Source of the DNA: Sulfurimicrobium sp964384915
GTDB taxonomy: Bacteria > Pseudomonadota > Gammaproteobacteria > Burkholderiales > Sulfuricellaceae
Length of the DNA: 64,000 nt
Direction: 5' to 3'
Assembly: GCA_964384915.1 (NCBI GenBank)
Contig: CAYLMA010000016.1
Location: 1 to 64,000 of the forward strand
Shown one piece after another: positions 7,732-15,025 of this stretch; the stretch's first letter is position 1, and each line of letters begins with the position of its first letter. The translations under genes and the position numbers were made by a program. The notes under the pieces were generated by a model. It was given only the letters and a program-made list of their open reading frames with translations, searched no databases and was not told the origin of the DNA.

Positions 7732-9366
7732 TCAGGCCGGCGCTTTGGCGGGGGTTTTTGCCGGCTTGACTGGTTTTGGGACGGACAATTTCAGAATCTC
7801 TTTTAGCTTGTCGCCGTGCAAACTGGCGTGCAGCCGGTTATGCGCCTCGGCCACTCGACGCGGGTTCTGCCGCTCAATAGGAGCTGCACCCACCAACTCG
7901 GCATCAAATAGTTTTACCGCCGCGTCAATCAGCGCCTTGCGCCAGCTCTCACGCATCGGTGTTAAAACGGAATCGCCGTCTTCATCCCGGCCCTGCTCGA
8001 CGAGTTCGGATAACTGCCGGTAAAACACGGGTTCGGTCCCTGACCAGAAGGCGGCATCCACAAATCCCCAGTCACCTTTGGCTTCTGCTCCCTCGCTGAA
8101 CCAGGCCGACCGAACCGCTGAGCGCAACAGGAACGCCACATGATCTGCGGCGGCTATCCATTTGGCCACTTCGGTTTGAACAAGCTTGCGGCCCTGTGTG
8201 TTGCGCTCGGCCAAGCCATAAAGAGGAAGGCTTGACTCGTACCAGCAGCGGGCTTTCATGTTATCCATGTCGTAACCGAAAACCCAAAGTCCAAGTCGGT
8301 CTCTCAGCCGTTGGCTGCCCAGAACAAATGAAATCATCGAGGCAGGCTGAATTTTCTTTTTTTCCCCCTGCACGCCAAGCGCCAAACCCAGCCAATGCCT
8401 GTAACCCAGCCCACCCGGTTGCGGATGCATGGGCAACCATTCTTCAGGCTTGCTTTCGTAGTATGGCGACAAGGGATGCCGCCACGGCCCCTTGTAATCG
8501 AATCCTTTTGCCTTGGTGATGTAACGCGTCACCAAATTTTCTGTCTTGCGCCCGCAGGCGTCACACTGGCCACTTGTTATATCGTCTAAATCGAGCCGTA
8601 TCCTGCGTGGCATGCCCCAGAACACATGGGAAGGATGAGTTTGAATGGGTGCCGTTTTACCGCCCGCCGGTTGTATGGATTGCATGGCAGCCAGCCAGGG
8701 AAATATGAAATGAGGTTCCATCTTGCTGGCATCACCGCCACCACTTCCCAAGAATGAAGTGCGTTCACGCACATTTAGCCAAATCGTGTGCCACAGTGAA
8801 CGAGTCGGCGTAGCAACGATCAGCGTCGTCAAGGGACCGCCGCCGCGAAGCGAGGTAAAGTGCCCATTTCCACCGCTGGGCGCGTTGGTTTGCAGGGTAA
8901 ACAGCGCTGTTGCAGCGCAATGTGGGCACAGGCCGGCGACTGATCCCCGCTTGATGAAGTGATCCTTGTTTTCCTTGAGCGTATTGTCACCCGGCGCTTC
9001 GATCAACAGCGCGCCAATATCGTTGAATTCTGTGTCTTTCACGCCAGATGTGCGCAAACCGAAATCCTGCATGAACCGAGCGCCATCTCCATCGAAGACA
9101 AAGGCGCTTTCTATCGGCGCAAACCAGTGCTTCAGGATTTCAACGGAAGGCGGCGCGTCGTACCACTGTTTCCATTCGGCATGGCTATTCATCGGGGTGG
9201 CGGTTTGTACCAGCCCAATCAGGAACTGAATCAAAGCCCCGTTGAAATCGGGCCGCCTGGCATCCAGCGCAACAATATCCGGCTCGCCGATCTGCCAGGG
9301 CGCAATCCAGTCCTGGGTGCCGTTCTTGCGGCGAACGGAAATCCAAGGCTCATTTATTAAGTTCAT
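7732..9366 (-). CDS. cas8e: Cas8e (Cse1/CasA), large PAM-recognising subunit of Cascade
   Basis: 544 aa, close to the family length. It recognises the PAM and recruits Cas3. The N-terminal MNLINEPWISVRRKNGTQDW is characteristic of Cse1. Two CxxC pairs (GLCPHCAATALF and GQCDACGRKT) suggest a zinc site as in some family members. The start ATG at 9364-9366 has GGAAG a few bases before it. It is the second gene from the predicted promoter at 9525-9553, following a 37-aa peptide gene by 11 nt, and that promoter carries a site for a crRNA-like guide. Confidence 0.96.
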   Translation of the reverse strand: MNLINEPWISVRRKNGTQDWIAPWQIGEPDIVALDARRPDFNGALIQFLIGLVQTATPMNSHAEWKQWYDAPPSVEILKHWFAPIESAFVFDGDGARFMQDFGLRTSGVKDTEFNDIGALLIEAPGDNTLKENKDHFIKRGSVAGLCPHCAATALFTLQTNAPSGGNGHFTSLRGGGPLTTLIVATPTRSLWHTIWLNVRERTSFLGSGGGDASKMEPHFIFPWLAAMQSIQPAGGKTAPIQTHPSHVFWGMPRRIRLDLDDITSGQCDACGRKTENLVTRYITKAKGFDYKGPWRHPLSPYYESKPEEWLPMHPQPGGLGYRHWLGLALGVQGEKKKIQPASMISFVLGSQRLRDRLGLWVFGYDMDNMKARCWYESSLPLYGLAERNTQGRKLVQTEVAKWIAAADHVAFLLRSAVRSAWFSEGAEAKGDWGFVDAAFWSGTEPVFYRQLSELVEQGRDEDGDSVLTPMRESWRKALIDAAVKLFDAELVGAAPIERQNPRRVAEAHNRLHASLHGDKLKEILKLSVPKPVKPAKTPAKAPA

Positions 9367-9377
9367 AATTTACTTCC

Positions 9378-9491
9378 CTATACCCAAATAGCAGAGAGAG
9401 CAACAATCAATGCAAGCACTGCAACACCCGTTGGGCCAATCTTCCCAAGTTCAGAAACCAATTCTTTAATTGCTACAACGAAATTTTCCAT
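9378..9491 (-). CDS. 37-aa single-span membrane peptide, candidate CreT-like toxin upstream of cas8e
   Basis: A small gene from ATG at 9489-9491 to TAG at 9378-9380, preceded by CAGGAG six bases before the start. The N-terminal half is amphipathic (MENFVVAIKELVSELGK) and is followed, after IGPTG, by a hydrophobic run VAVLALIVALSAIWV that would span a membrane. Size and layout resemble type I toxin peptides such as TisB or Hok. It is the first gene from the promoter at 9525-9553 and ends 11 nt before cas8e. Toxicity is inference; it could instead be a leader peptide or a Cascade-associated small protein. I recognise no homologue. Confidence 0.7.
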   Translation of the reverse strand: MENFVVAIKELVSELGKIGPTGVAVLALIVALSAIWV

Positions 9492-9524
9492 GTCAATCTC
9501 CTGCACGCCGTGGATATGCAGAAG

Positions 9525-9553
9525 ATGCTAGACCCAAATCCAAACAAAGTCAA
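9525..9553 (-). promoter_or_regulatory. Predicted promoter for the small peptide and the Cascade operon
   Basis: On the minus strand: -35 TTGACT (plus-strand 9548-9553), 17-bp spacer, -10 TAGCAT (plus-strand 9525-9530). It would start transcription around 9518, about 27 nt before the peptide ATG. The -35 element shares base 9553 with the PAM of the protospacer-like site at 9556-9588, so Cascade bound there would cover the promoter's upstream edge. Confidence 0.6.
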
Positions 9554-9588
9554 AGCATGTAAGTGCTTTACAACTCACCCCACCTCAG
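9553..9588 (+). promoter_or_regulatory. Cascade target site (PAM AAG plus protospacer) for the crRNA-like RNA
   Basis: PAM AAG at 9553-9555 is followed by CATGTAAGTGC at 9556-9566. The guide segment at 9630-9640 reads CATGTCAGTGC. Positions 1-5 and 7-11 match; mismatches fall at 6 and 12, the bases that do not pair in type I-E Cascade. Over the first 23 positions 17 match, and similarity fades after that. Seed-only pairing of this kind supports binding without efficient Cas3 cleavage. The site overlaps the -35 of the cas8e-side promoter and contains the -35 of the guide RNA's own promoter. Confidence 0.7.
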
Positions 9589-9595
9589 TTACTCT
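9567..9595 (+). promoter_or_regulatory. Predicted promoter of the crRNA-like RNA
   Basis: TTTACA (9567-9572), 17-bp spacer, TACTCT (9590-9595). Expected start is near 9602, exactly at the first base of pseudo-repeat 1. The -10 is weak. Its -35 lies inside the Cascade target site, so the RNA may repress its own synthesis. Confidence 0.4.
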
Positions 9596-9601
9596 TCAAC
9601 T

Positions 9602-9721
9602 TCGTTCCCTGACCTTCAGGGATGAACCGCATGTCAGTGCATAAAAAGTGACGAAATACAGGCCGTTCCCCACTTCCGTGGGGAGTTGACCGGGCAGGTT
9701 AATTACCTGCCCGGCTTTTTT
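9602..9721 (+). ncRNA. crRNA-like regulatory RNA (CreA/CreR-type degenerate mini-CRISPR)
   Basis: A repeat-spacer-repeat unit read on the plus strand, opposite to the main array. Pseudo-repeat 1 (9602-9629) has lost the canonical stem (it has CCCTGA/TCAGGG) but keeps the exact 5' handle ATGAACCG at 9622-9629. A 33-nt spacer-like segment (9630-9662) follows. Pseudo-repeat 2 (9663-9692) matches the array repeat at 19 of 20 core positions, keeping the CCCCAC/GTGGGG hairpin for Cas6e, but is scrambled after it. The two repeat starts are 61 nt apart, the array period. Each pseudo-repeat keeps just the half needed in a mature crRNA. A strong terminator ends the unit. Confidence 0.8.
9690..9721 (+). 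terminator. Intrinsic terminator of the crRNA-like RNA
   Basis: Perfect 10-bp stem CCGGGCAGGT / ACCTGCCCGG with loop TAATT, followed by C and six T (9716-9721) on the plus strand. It starts within the last bases of pseudo-repeat 2, giving a transcript of about 120 nt. In the other direction there is no T-run, so it would not efficiently stop transcription coming out of cas3. Confidence 0.9.
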
Positions 9722-9754
9722 CATAACCGAACCCCTCTCTGCAAACGTCATAGA

Positions 9755-12589
9755 CTACTCCGGCTCCTCGCTTGTTGGTTCGTCAACTAGCCACAAACCC
9801 ATTCCTTCATCGTATTCCCAAAGCCGCAGTTGCGCCGGTCGCCCTTGGCTTTCCCCGCTCCAGGCATGCGCTTGCCAGCGGCCGGTTTTGGTTTGCTCCA
9901 GCGCCAGCAGGATCGACCACTTGCCCTTGCCGGGAAGTTGCTCGGTAATGCGCATATGCTCTTTTTGACGCGTGCCGCCCTCAGGCTGCGAAGCGCTGGC
10001 GAGCAGGCGTTCAGCCACTCGCACGGCACTGTAAGCCCATGCATGACTCGGGCGTTGCGCCCACGGCGACAGGCGCCCGCCCTCCCATCGCGCCAACACC
10101 ACGTTGACGCTGGCGTCACCCAAGCGCGACGGCGTTTTGGCTTCGCTCCACCAGTCCAGAACATCTCCACGCTTGTAGCCATCTGCAAAATTAAGCGTGT
10201 TGACCTTGGCGAGACTGGCTACAGCCATCTGTTGCCCTTGCACGGTCAAATTATTCCGCTGCAAGCCTTGGGGTATGTCCGAGGCTTCACCAAATACGCC
10301 TTCAATCAAAGTGCGGGCGTCTTCAGGCATCGAAAAACTGCCAACCTGCAAGGCTTTGGCTGTTAGCCATAGTTGCGAGTGATCGGGATACACCCCGGCA
10401 GTCTTGGGGAAAGTGTTCTTGAACCAATTTGCAGCAGGTTCTGCATTCCAGGCGGGGCCAAATACCACCATGAGCGGCAATCCCCGTTGATCCGGCGTGT
10501 CCGCCTTCAAACGATTGCCAACCACATCGCGGCTGTGCCGCCGTAAGCGTCCAGCCCGTTGAATCAGGCGGTCAATCGGTGCCAGATCACTGACCAGCAG
10601 ATCGAAATCCACATCCAGCGATTGCTCGATTACCTGAGTGGCAATCACCAACCGGCCAGCGCGTTGGCTAGCCCCACTTTCCGGCCCAAAGGCGGCGAGC
10701 ACATCTTCTTCCTTTGCCAGTCTGTCCCCCAAGGCAAAACGGGCATGAAACAAGGTTAGCCGTTCTCGCGGCAGATGCACGGCAAACAGCTCAAATGCTT
10801 CCATGGCATCCGCCACGGTATTGCGTATCCAGCAGACGCACTGGCCGGAAGCCAGGGCAGCGTCAATTATTGCGACAATCTCGGCTTGCTGATGGCGATA
10901 ATTGATGGCGACAGTGCGCTTCACTGCGTCAAGTGTGCCAAGTGGAGTTTCTTCAGCCTTGTAAGGAAAGGAAGATCGCCAAGCTGTCGCCAGTGGATAC
11001 GCCAAATTCTTAATGTCCGGCCCGGCGCTGTTGCGCCCTCTGGCATAAGCGGCCAGGAGTGCCTGTTTCATGTAGGCAGGCAAGGTTGCGGACAACAGAA
11101 TCACGCTGCCTCCAGCCCGCGCGAGAAATTCCAGCAGCACTTCCAGCACGCCCTGCATATAAGCATCGCAGGCATGAACTTCATCCACGATCAGCACCTT
11201 GTGGAATAAGCCAAGCAATCGCAGCGATTGATGCTTGCTGTGCAATACGCCAAGCAATGCCTGGTCGATGGTGCCAACACCGGCTTGGGATAATAGAGCG
11301 CGCTTGTTGTGGTCGGCCAGCCAGGCCGTACAGCGTGCCGATGCGGTTTCATCCCGTTGTTCAGAATCACCTTCGGCATGTGAATATGGCAAAACAGAGG
11401 CCGCAAAGCGCTCCACCAATTCCCGGCTACCATGCGCCAGCACCAGACTGGCATCGCCGGAAAACAATTGCCGGTAAAAACCGGCCATTCGCGCATACAT
11501 CGCGTTGGCAGTGGCCATGGTGGGCAACGCGACGAAAAACCCATGAGCGGCACCACTTTCCATCAAGCGATAGGCGATGGTTAGTGCCGCCTCGGTCTTG
11601 CCCGCCCCGGTTACGTCTTCCAGCAGACATATCTGCGGGCCTTCTGGAATTTCCGTATCTATCGCCCATTGCTGCAAAGGTGATGGGGTCGTGATTTTGT
11701 TGAAAAGATCGGCAAAACTTTTTCCTGTAACCAGCTTTTGTGACACCACTCCACTGGCCTGCAATGCCCTTCTGGCTCGCTGACGCGCAAGATTCCAGTA
11801 TTCCGCCAACGGCATTTCATCGGGCTGATAAGGGAAATATTCAGTATTGGAGCCAAGCCAGTCTGCCAATACCGCAACACCCGCAAACCACCACGACAAA
11901 GCCTGGCTAACATGCTCAAAATGGGTAGCATCAAGTGCAGCGGGTATTTCCGCAGCCGACTGCGGCAACAGAAGTTCACGCATGGCATCGACAAAGGCAA
12001 GCGCTGCTTTTTTATCGCGCCTGGAGTAGTAATCGTCGATTGAACTATAAGCGGGAACATGCTTGGGCGGCTGCCCATGATGCCCCATAACTGCTCGTAT
12101 CCAGGTATCAAGACCTGACATATGCAATTCGGCTGCCCCACCAAACCAGCCATCCTCAACTGCACGGTCAGCCAAGTAATCGCGCCACAGCCACTGACCC
12201 AAGGAATCATGGCGCTCGGTATAGGATTTTGCCGGATCAGGCGCCCGTCCTTGTATTGCTTCAAACAGTTCAGGTTTCTGCGACTGAAAAGCTTCGCTAA
12301 ATTTGCCTAAATCATGAAGCGAAAGAAAGAAGGCTGCCCATTGCGCCCATGCTGGCCGACTACAATCCAATTGGCCTGAAAACCAGTTCGAAATCTCAGA
12401 TTCCTGGCCAAAATATTCGAACCCCACAGCCGCCACGTCGAGGCAGTGATATGGCAGTGGATGCCAGCCAGAATACAAAGATTGCGGCGGCGGATACGCC
12501 CGCGCCGCTTTGCCCCAATAGCGAACATATGAGGGGAGCCCAATGGCTTCTTCCAAAGAAAGAGACTTGCCTCCGAAAACACTATCCAC
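9755..12589 (-). CDS. cas3: Cas3, CRISPR-associated HD nuclease-helicase
   Basis: 944 aa. N-terminal HD nuclease: His48 in YHCLDVAAV, His92-Asp93 in LHDLGKFSEAF, then GHHGQPP. Superfamily 2 helicase: Walker A in DVTGAGKTEAAL, Walker B in VDEVHACD, SATLPAY, and motif VI QRAGRLRRH. It degrades DNA marked by Cascade. The start is a GTG at 12587-12589 preceded by AAGGGGAG, and matches the expected N-terminal YWGK segment. It heads the cas locus but is separated from cas8e by 388 bp that hold a crRNA-like element. All catalytic motifs are intact. Confidence 0.96.
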   Translation of the reverse strand: MDSVFGGKSLSLEEAIGLPSYVRYWGKAARAYPPPQSLYSGWHPLPYHCLDVAAVGFEYFGQESEISNWFSGQLDCSRPAWAQWAAFFLSLHDLGKFSEAFQSQKPELFEAIQGRAPDPAKSYTERHDSLGQWLWRDYLADRAVEDGWFGGAAELHMSGLDTWIRAVMGHHGQPPKHVPAYSSIDDYYSRRDKKAALAFVDAMRELLLPQSAAEIPAALDATHFEHVSQALSWWFAGVAVLADWLGSNTEYFPYQPDEMPLAEYWNLARQRARRALQASGVVSQKLVTGKSFADLFNKITTPSPLQQWAIDTEIPEGPQICLLEDVTGAGKTEAALTIAYRLMESGAAHGFFVALPTMATANAMYARMAGFYRQLFSGDASLVLAHGSRELVERFAASVLPYSHAEGDSEQRDETASARCTAWLADHNKRALLSQAGVGTIDQALLGVLHSKHQSLRLLGLFHKVLIVDEVHACDAYMQGVLEVLLEFLARAGGSVILLSATLPAYMKQALLAAYARGRNSAGPDIKNLAYPLATAWRSSFPYKAEETPLGTLDAVKRTVAINYRHQQAEIVAIIDAALASGQCVCWIRNTVADAMEAFELFAVHLPRERLTLFHARFALGDRLAKEEDVLAAFGPESGASQRAGRLVIATQVIEQSLDVDFDLLVSDLAPIDRLIQRAGRLRRHSRDVVGNRLKADTPDQRGLPLMVVFGPAWNAEPAANWFKNTFPKTAGVYPDHSQLWLTAKALQVGSFSMPEDARTLIEGVFGEASDIPQGLQRNNLTVQGQQMAVASLAKVNTLNFADGYKRGDVLDWWSEAKTPSRLGDASVNVVLARWEGGRLSPWAQRPSHAWAYSAVRVAERLLASASQPEGGTRQKEHMRITEQLPGKGKWSILLALEQTKTGRWQAHAWSGESQGRPAQLRLWEYDEGMGLWLVDEPTSEEPE

Positions 12590-12894
12590 GCGCTCCCCTT
12601 TGCCATTTCAACTCTTGGACACTCACGCTTGCCGCGTGCCCGGTCCACCATCGCAAAAACATGTGATTTGGTGCCAGTTTCCGATATAGGTGGCTCACTA
12701 GATGCGCCTGACGAAATAATTTTTCGCCGGGTTTCTGGAGCAGAGGTGCCATTGTAAGACGGGGGGGATAGGGGCCTCATCAGGGAAACCCTGATTCTGG
12801 GGATGAAACGAGATTGCTTCGCTTCACTCGCAATGACGGCCTGTTAGGTGCTGTCGCTGCGCTGCGCGCCTGGATGACACCTTCGGTGCGTTTG
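12590..12894. other. Intergenic region upstream of cas3, with a dispersed hairpin repeat
   Basis: About 305 bp between the start of cas3 and the end of the next gene, with no convincing gene. It holds a hairpin TCAGGG-AAA-CCCTGA (12780-12794) and then a segment from about 12810 to 12839 (GATTGCTTCGC to CGCAATGACGG), an inverted motif common as a dispersed repeat in many proteobacterial genomes. The cas3 promoter should lie here, but I cannot place it with confidence. Confidence 0.55.
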
Positions 12895-14430
12895 CTACGT
12901 TTTTGCTTGCTCTCGGCGATTACCCAGCACGGTGAAGTGTGCCCGCACCCATTCTTCACCGCTATCGACGACCTCGGTCAGGCGAATGCGGAAGATGTTG
13001 TTGCGGTAGTGCATGTCCAGCTGCCGGCCATCGCGATAGTCCGGCGTCTGGAGGATCAGGCTGCTGTCGATGTCGCGCTGGTAGAGTTTTGGCAGGAATA
13101 CGGATTTGATGGCCTGCCCCTCGCTGTTCTCGACAGCAGTCAGGGTGACCTGTTTGGGGTCATCGCTTAGGCGTTCGACCCCCAGCGCCGGCAAGCCGGA
13201 TTCGCCATCCTTTTTCCAGCGCACAACGCCGATTTCCCAGCTGCCATTGTGGCCGGAAGGCTTGACCAGGACCAGTTTTCCTTCCTGCGCGCGCTCGGTA
13301 TGGCGCGCTTCGACCAGGCCATAGCCGCCCTCGCTCTCGTCCTGCACCGCCCAGTGTTCGAACGGGATTTTCTGGCCGCAATCCTTATCGCTTGTCTGCA
13401 GGCAACTGTAGATCGCCCCGACGCCGCACGCCATTTCCATCATCCTGTCTTCCACCGGCGCGCGATGCAGGCGCCGCGCCGCTTCGGGGCGAATCCAGTA
13501 GCGCGCGACATAATCCAGCAGGTCTATGCAATCCGGGACGATGCAGTCTTCACCCAGCTCCACATGTTCGCTCCACTCGCCTTCACTCAGGCTGGCGCGC
13601 GATTTGCGGATCTGCAGGTAGAGGTCTGCCATGCTCCAGCAGCGCAGGGTGGGGCTATGCATTTCTTGCAGCAGCTTGCGCGCGCCGGCGCCGGTCGAGA
13701 GGTCCACGCAGTGCATGTGCGTATCCGGATCGCAGTCTCGATCCAGCTCCACCAGAGGCGCCCAGCGATCGAGCCAGCGATCCACTCTTTCCAGCTGGGA
13801 TGGCTTGAGGGTCATGGGTTTGATCATGTCGAGCAGCAGGATGTGCAGGTATTCGTTGCTGCAACTGCTCAGCCGCTTGCTGTCGAGGCTGACCTCGGTG
13901 CCGGCGAAACGGCTTTCCTCGCTCATCTGGTAATACTTGTGCAGGCGCTTCCACATGACCGGCTGCACCGCTTCCTTGTGGAAATAGCCCCATTTGATGC
14001 TCTGCCCGTAGTAGCGCAGGGCTCGCGCTGTAATGGTGGGCAGGTAGCGGCTGAATTCGGTTTTGCCGCGTTTCGCCACGATTTCACGGATAAATTGCTG
14101 GTAGGCATGCGCGAACTGGGAAAACAGTGTGGACATGCTTTTCCACATCGCGTCTTCGGCGCGTTTCAAGTCAGCCTGGTGATGGAAGTATGCTGAACCT
14201 AGCTTGTGCTGGAATACCTGGCTGCTTTCATCCAGATGCATCAGCACCTTCAGGCGTTCCTTGGAAGGCGCTTCCTGGCTTTTCAGAAAGCCGGCCAAGC
14301 CCTCGGCAATCTGTTTTTGAGCTTCGTATTCATCCTCTTGGTGCAATGTCAGCAGCCACTGATCAGCGGCTTTCAGATTATTGAGAACACCAGTCTGCTT
14401 TTTGCTGAACAAAGTGAATAGATTGAACAC
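12895..14430 (-). CDS. Conserved hypothetical protein, 511 aa, possible PilZ-like C-terminal barrel
   Basis: Not recognised. A soluble, mainly alpha-helical protein with no signal peptide or membrane span. Residues ~1-350 are helical and rich in charged and aromatic residues. The C-terminal third (GSWEIGVVRWKKDGESGLPA, then LGVERLSDD) resembles the end of PilZ c-di-GMP-binding barrels, but the canonical RxxxR and DxSxxG motifs are not evident, so this is only a hint. It is transcribed on its own from a region carrying a 9-bp inverted repeat at 14443-14474. No functional call is made. Confidence 0.85.
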   Translation of the reverse strand: MFNLFTLFSKKQTGVLNNLKAADQWLLTLHQEDEYEAQKQIAEGLAGFLKSQEAPSKERLKVLMHLDESSQVFQHKLGSAYFHHQADLKRAEDAMWKSMSTLFSQFAHAYQQFIREIVAKRGKTEFSRYLPTITARALRYYGQSIKWGYFHKEAVQPVMWKRLHKYYQMSEESRFAGTEVSLDSKRLSSCSNEYLHILLLDMIKPMTLKPSQLERVDRWLDRWAPLVELDRDCDPDTHMHCVDLSTGAGARKLLQEMHSPTLRCWSMADLYLQIRKSRASLSEGEWSEHVELGEDCIVPDCIDLLDYVARYWIRPEAARRLHRAPVEDRMMEMACGVGAIYSCLQTSDKDCGQKIPFEHWAVQDESEGGYGLVEARHTERAQEGKLVLVKPSGHNGSWEIGVVRWKKDGESGLPALGVERLSDDPKQVTLTAVENSEGQAIKSVFLPKLYQRDIDSSLILQTPDYRDGRQLDMHYRNNIFRIRLTEVVDSGEEWVRAHFTVLGNRREQAKT

Positions 14431-14442
14431 GGGGCCAGTGCC

Positions 14443-14474
14443 ATGAAATATCTTATCGGTCCAGCATATTTCAT
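14443..14474. promoter_or_regulatory. Inverted repeat upstream of the 511-aa gene
   Basis: Arms ATGAAATAT (14443-14451) and ATATTTCAT (14466-14474) with a 14-nt centre, just before the gene start at 14430. Candidate operator; no known regulator matches by eye. Confidence 0.35.
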
Positions 14475-14507
14475 GCTGACACTTGGCGCAAGCCTTGATC
14501 CGCCAAT

Positions 14508-14532
14508 AAAAAAGGCGCCGCAGCGCCTTTTG
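14508..14532 (-). terminator. Intrinsic terminator after fliW
   Basis: On the minus strand AAAAGGCGC-TGCG-GCGCCTTTTTT, an 8-9 bp stem followed by a T-run, placed just after the fliW stop at 14557. It ends the hemN-fliW transcript. Confidence 0.8.
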
Positions 14533-14556
14533 GGGGACTCGCCTCTTCAGGTTAAT

Positions 14557-15012
14557 TCAGGCGCCGCCAGAATCCCGCAGGGTAATGTCATACTTCGGCC
14601 CCACCAGCACCTTCTGCAAGCCCAGTTTTTTTCCAAGATTCAGCACCAGAGGCCCATTGATGTTGGCGCTGACACCGCCAGGAAACACAGCCTTTTCACC
14701 ATCCGTTCCGAGGGGCTTGTATACCATCAGCATTACCGCCAGCTCCGCCGGGCTTTCCGACTGCAACAGCTCAGTCTCTTCATCCGACAGTGTCAGCTCA
14801 TAGTTGAAGCCGTACAAGGCAGGATCAACAATCGAAAATGCAACGGCCGGGTCGTCCAGGGATTGCAGGTAGTACACAACCGGCCCCTCCTTGTCCTCAT
14901 GCAATAACTGGAAACGGGCGCAGCCCTCAAGTCCAGGCAGGCCACGGGGAAAAGTCAGGATTGCATCCGGATTGATTTCCAGTTCGCCAAAGTTTCTCGT
15001 GTCGATTTTCAT
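14557..15012 (-). CDS. fliW: Flagellar assembly factor FliW
   Basis: 151 aa starting MKIDTRNFGELEINPDAILT, with the family pattern FPRGLPGLEGCARFQLLHE. In family members FliW binds flagellin and antagonises CsrA, linking filament assembly to flagellin translation. The open frame extends upstream into hemN, but only the ATG at 15010-15012 gives the FliW N-terminus. No flagellar genes are nearby, so the gene appears as a solitary member; it lies 13 bp after hemN and ends at an intrinsic terminator. Confidence 0.92.
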   Translation of the reverse strand: MKIDTRNFGELEINPDAILTFPRGLPGLEGCARFQLLHEDKEGPVVYYLQSLDDPAVAFSIVDPALYGFNYELTLSDEETELLQSESPAELAVMLMVYKPLGTDGEKAVFPGGVSANINGPLVLNLGKKLGLQKVLVGPKYDITLRDSGGA

Positions 15013-15025
15013 TTGATGTCCCGAT

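Noticed and set aside
12657..12671. Partial match of the guide seed (CATGT) in the cas3 upstream region
   Set aside because: It is preceded by AAA rather than AAG and fails at seed positions 8, 10 and 11, so it is much weaker than the site at 9556.
12780..12840. Possible second crRNA-like unit upstream of cas3: CTGGGGATGAAACG matches the repeat 3' end at 12 of 14 positions
   Set aside because: No hairpin-bearing repeat lies 61 nt further on, and the sequence that follows belongs to a common dispersed hairpin repeat.
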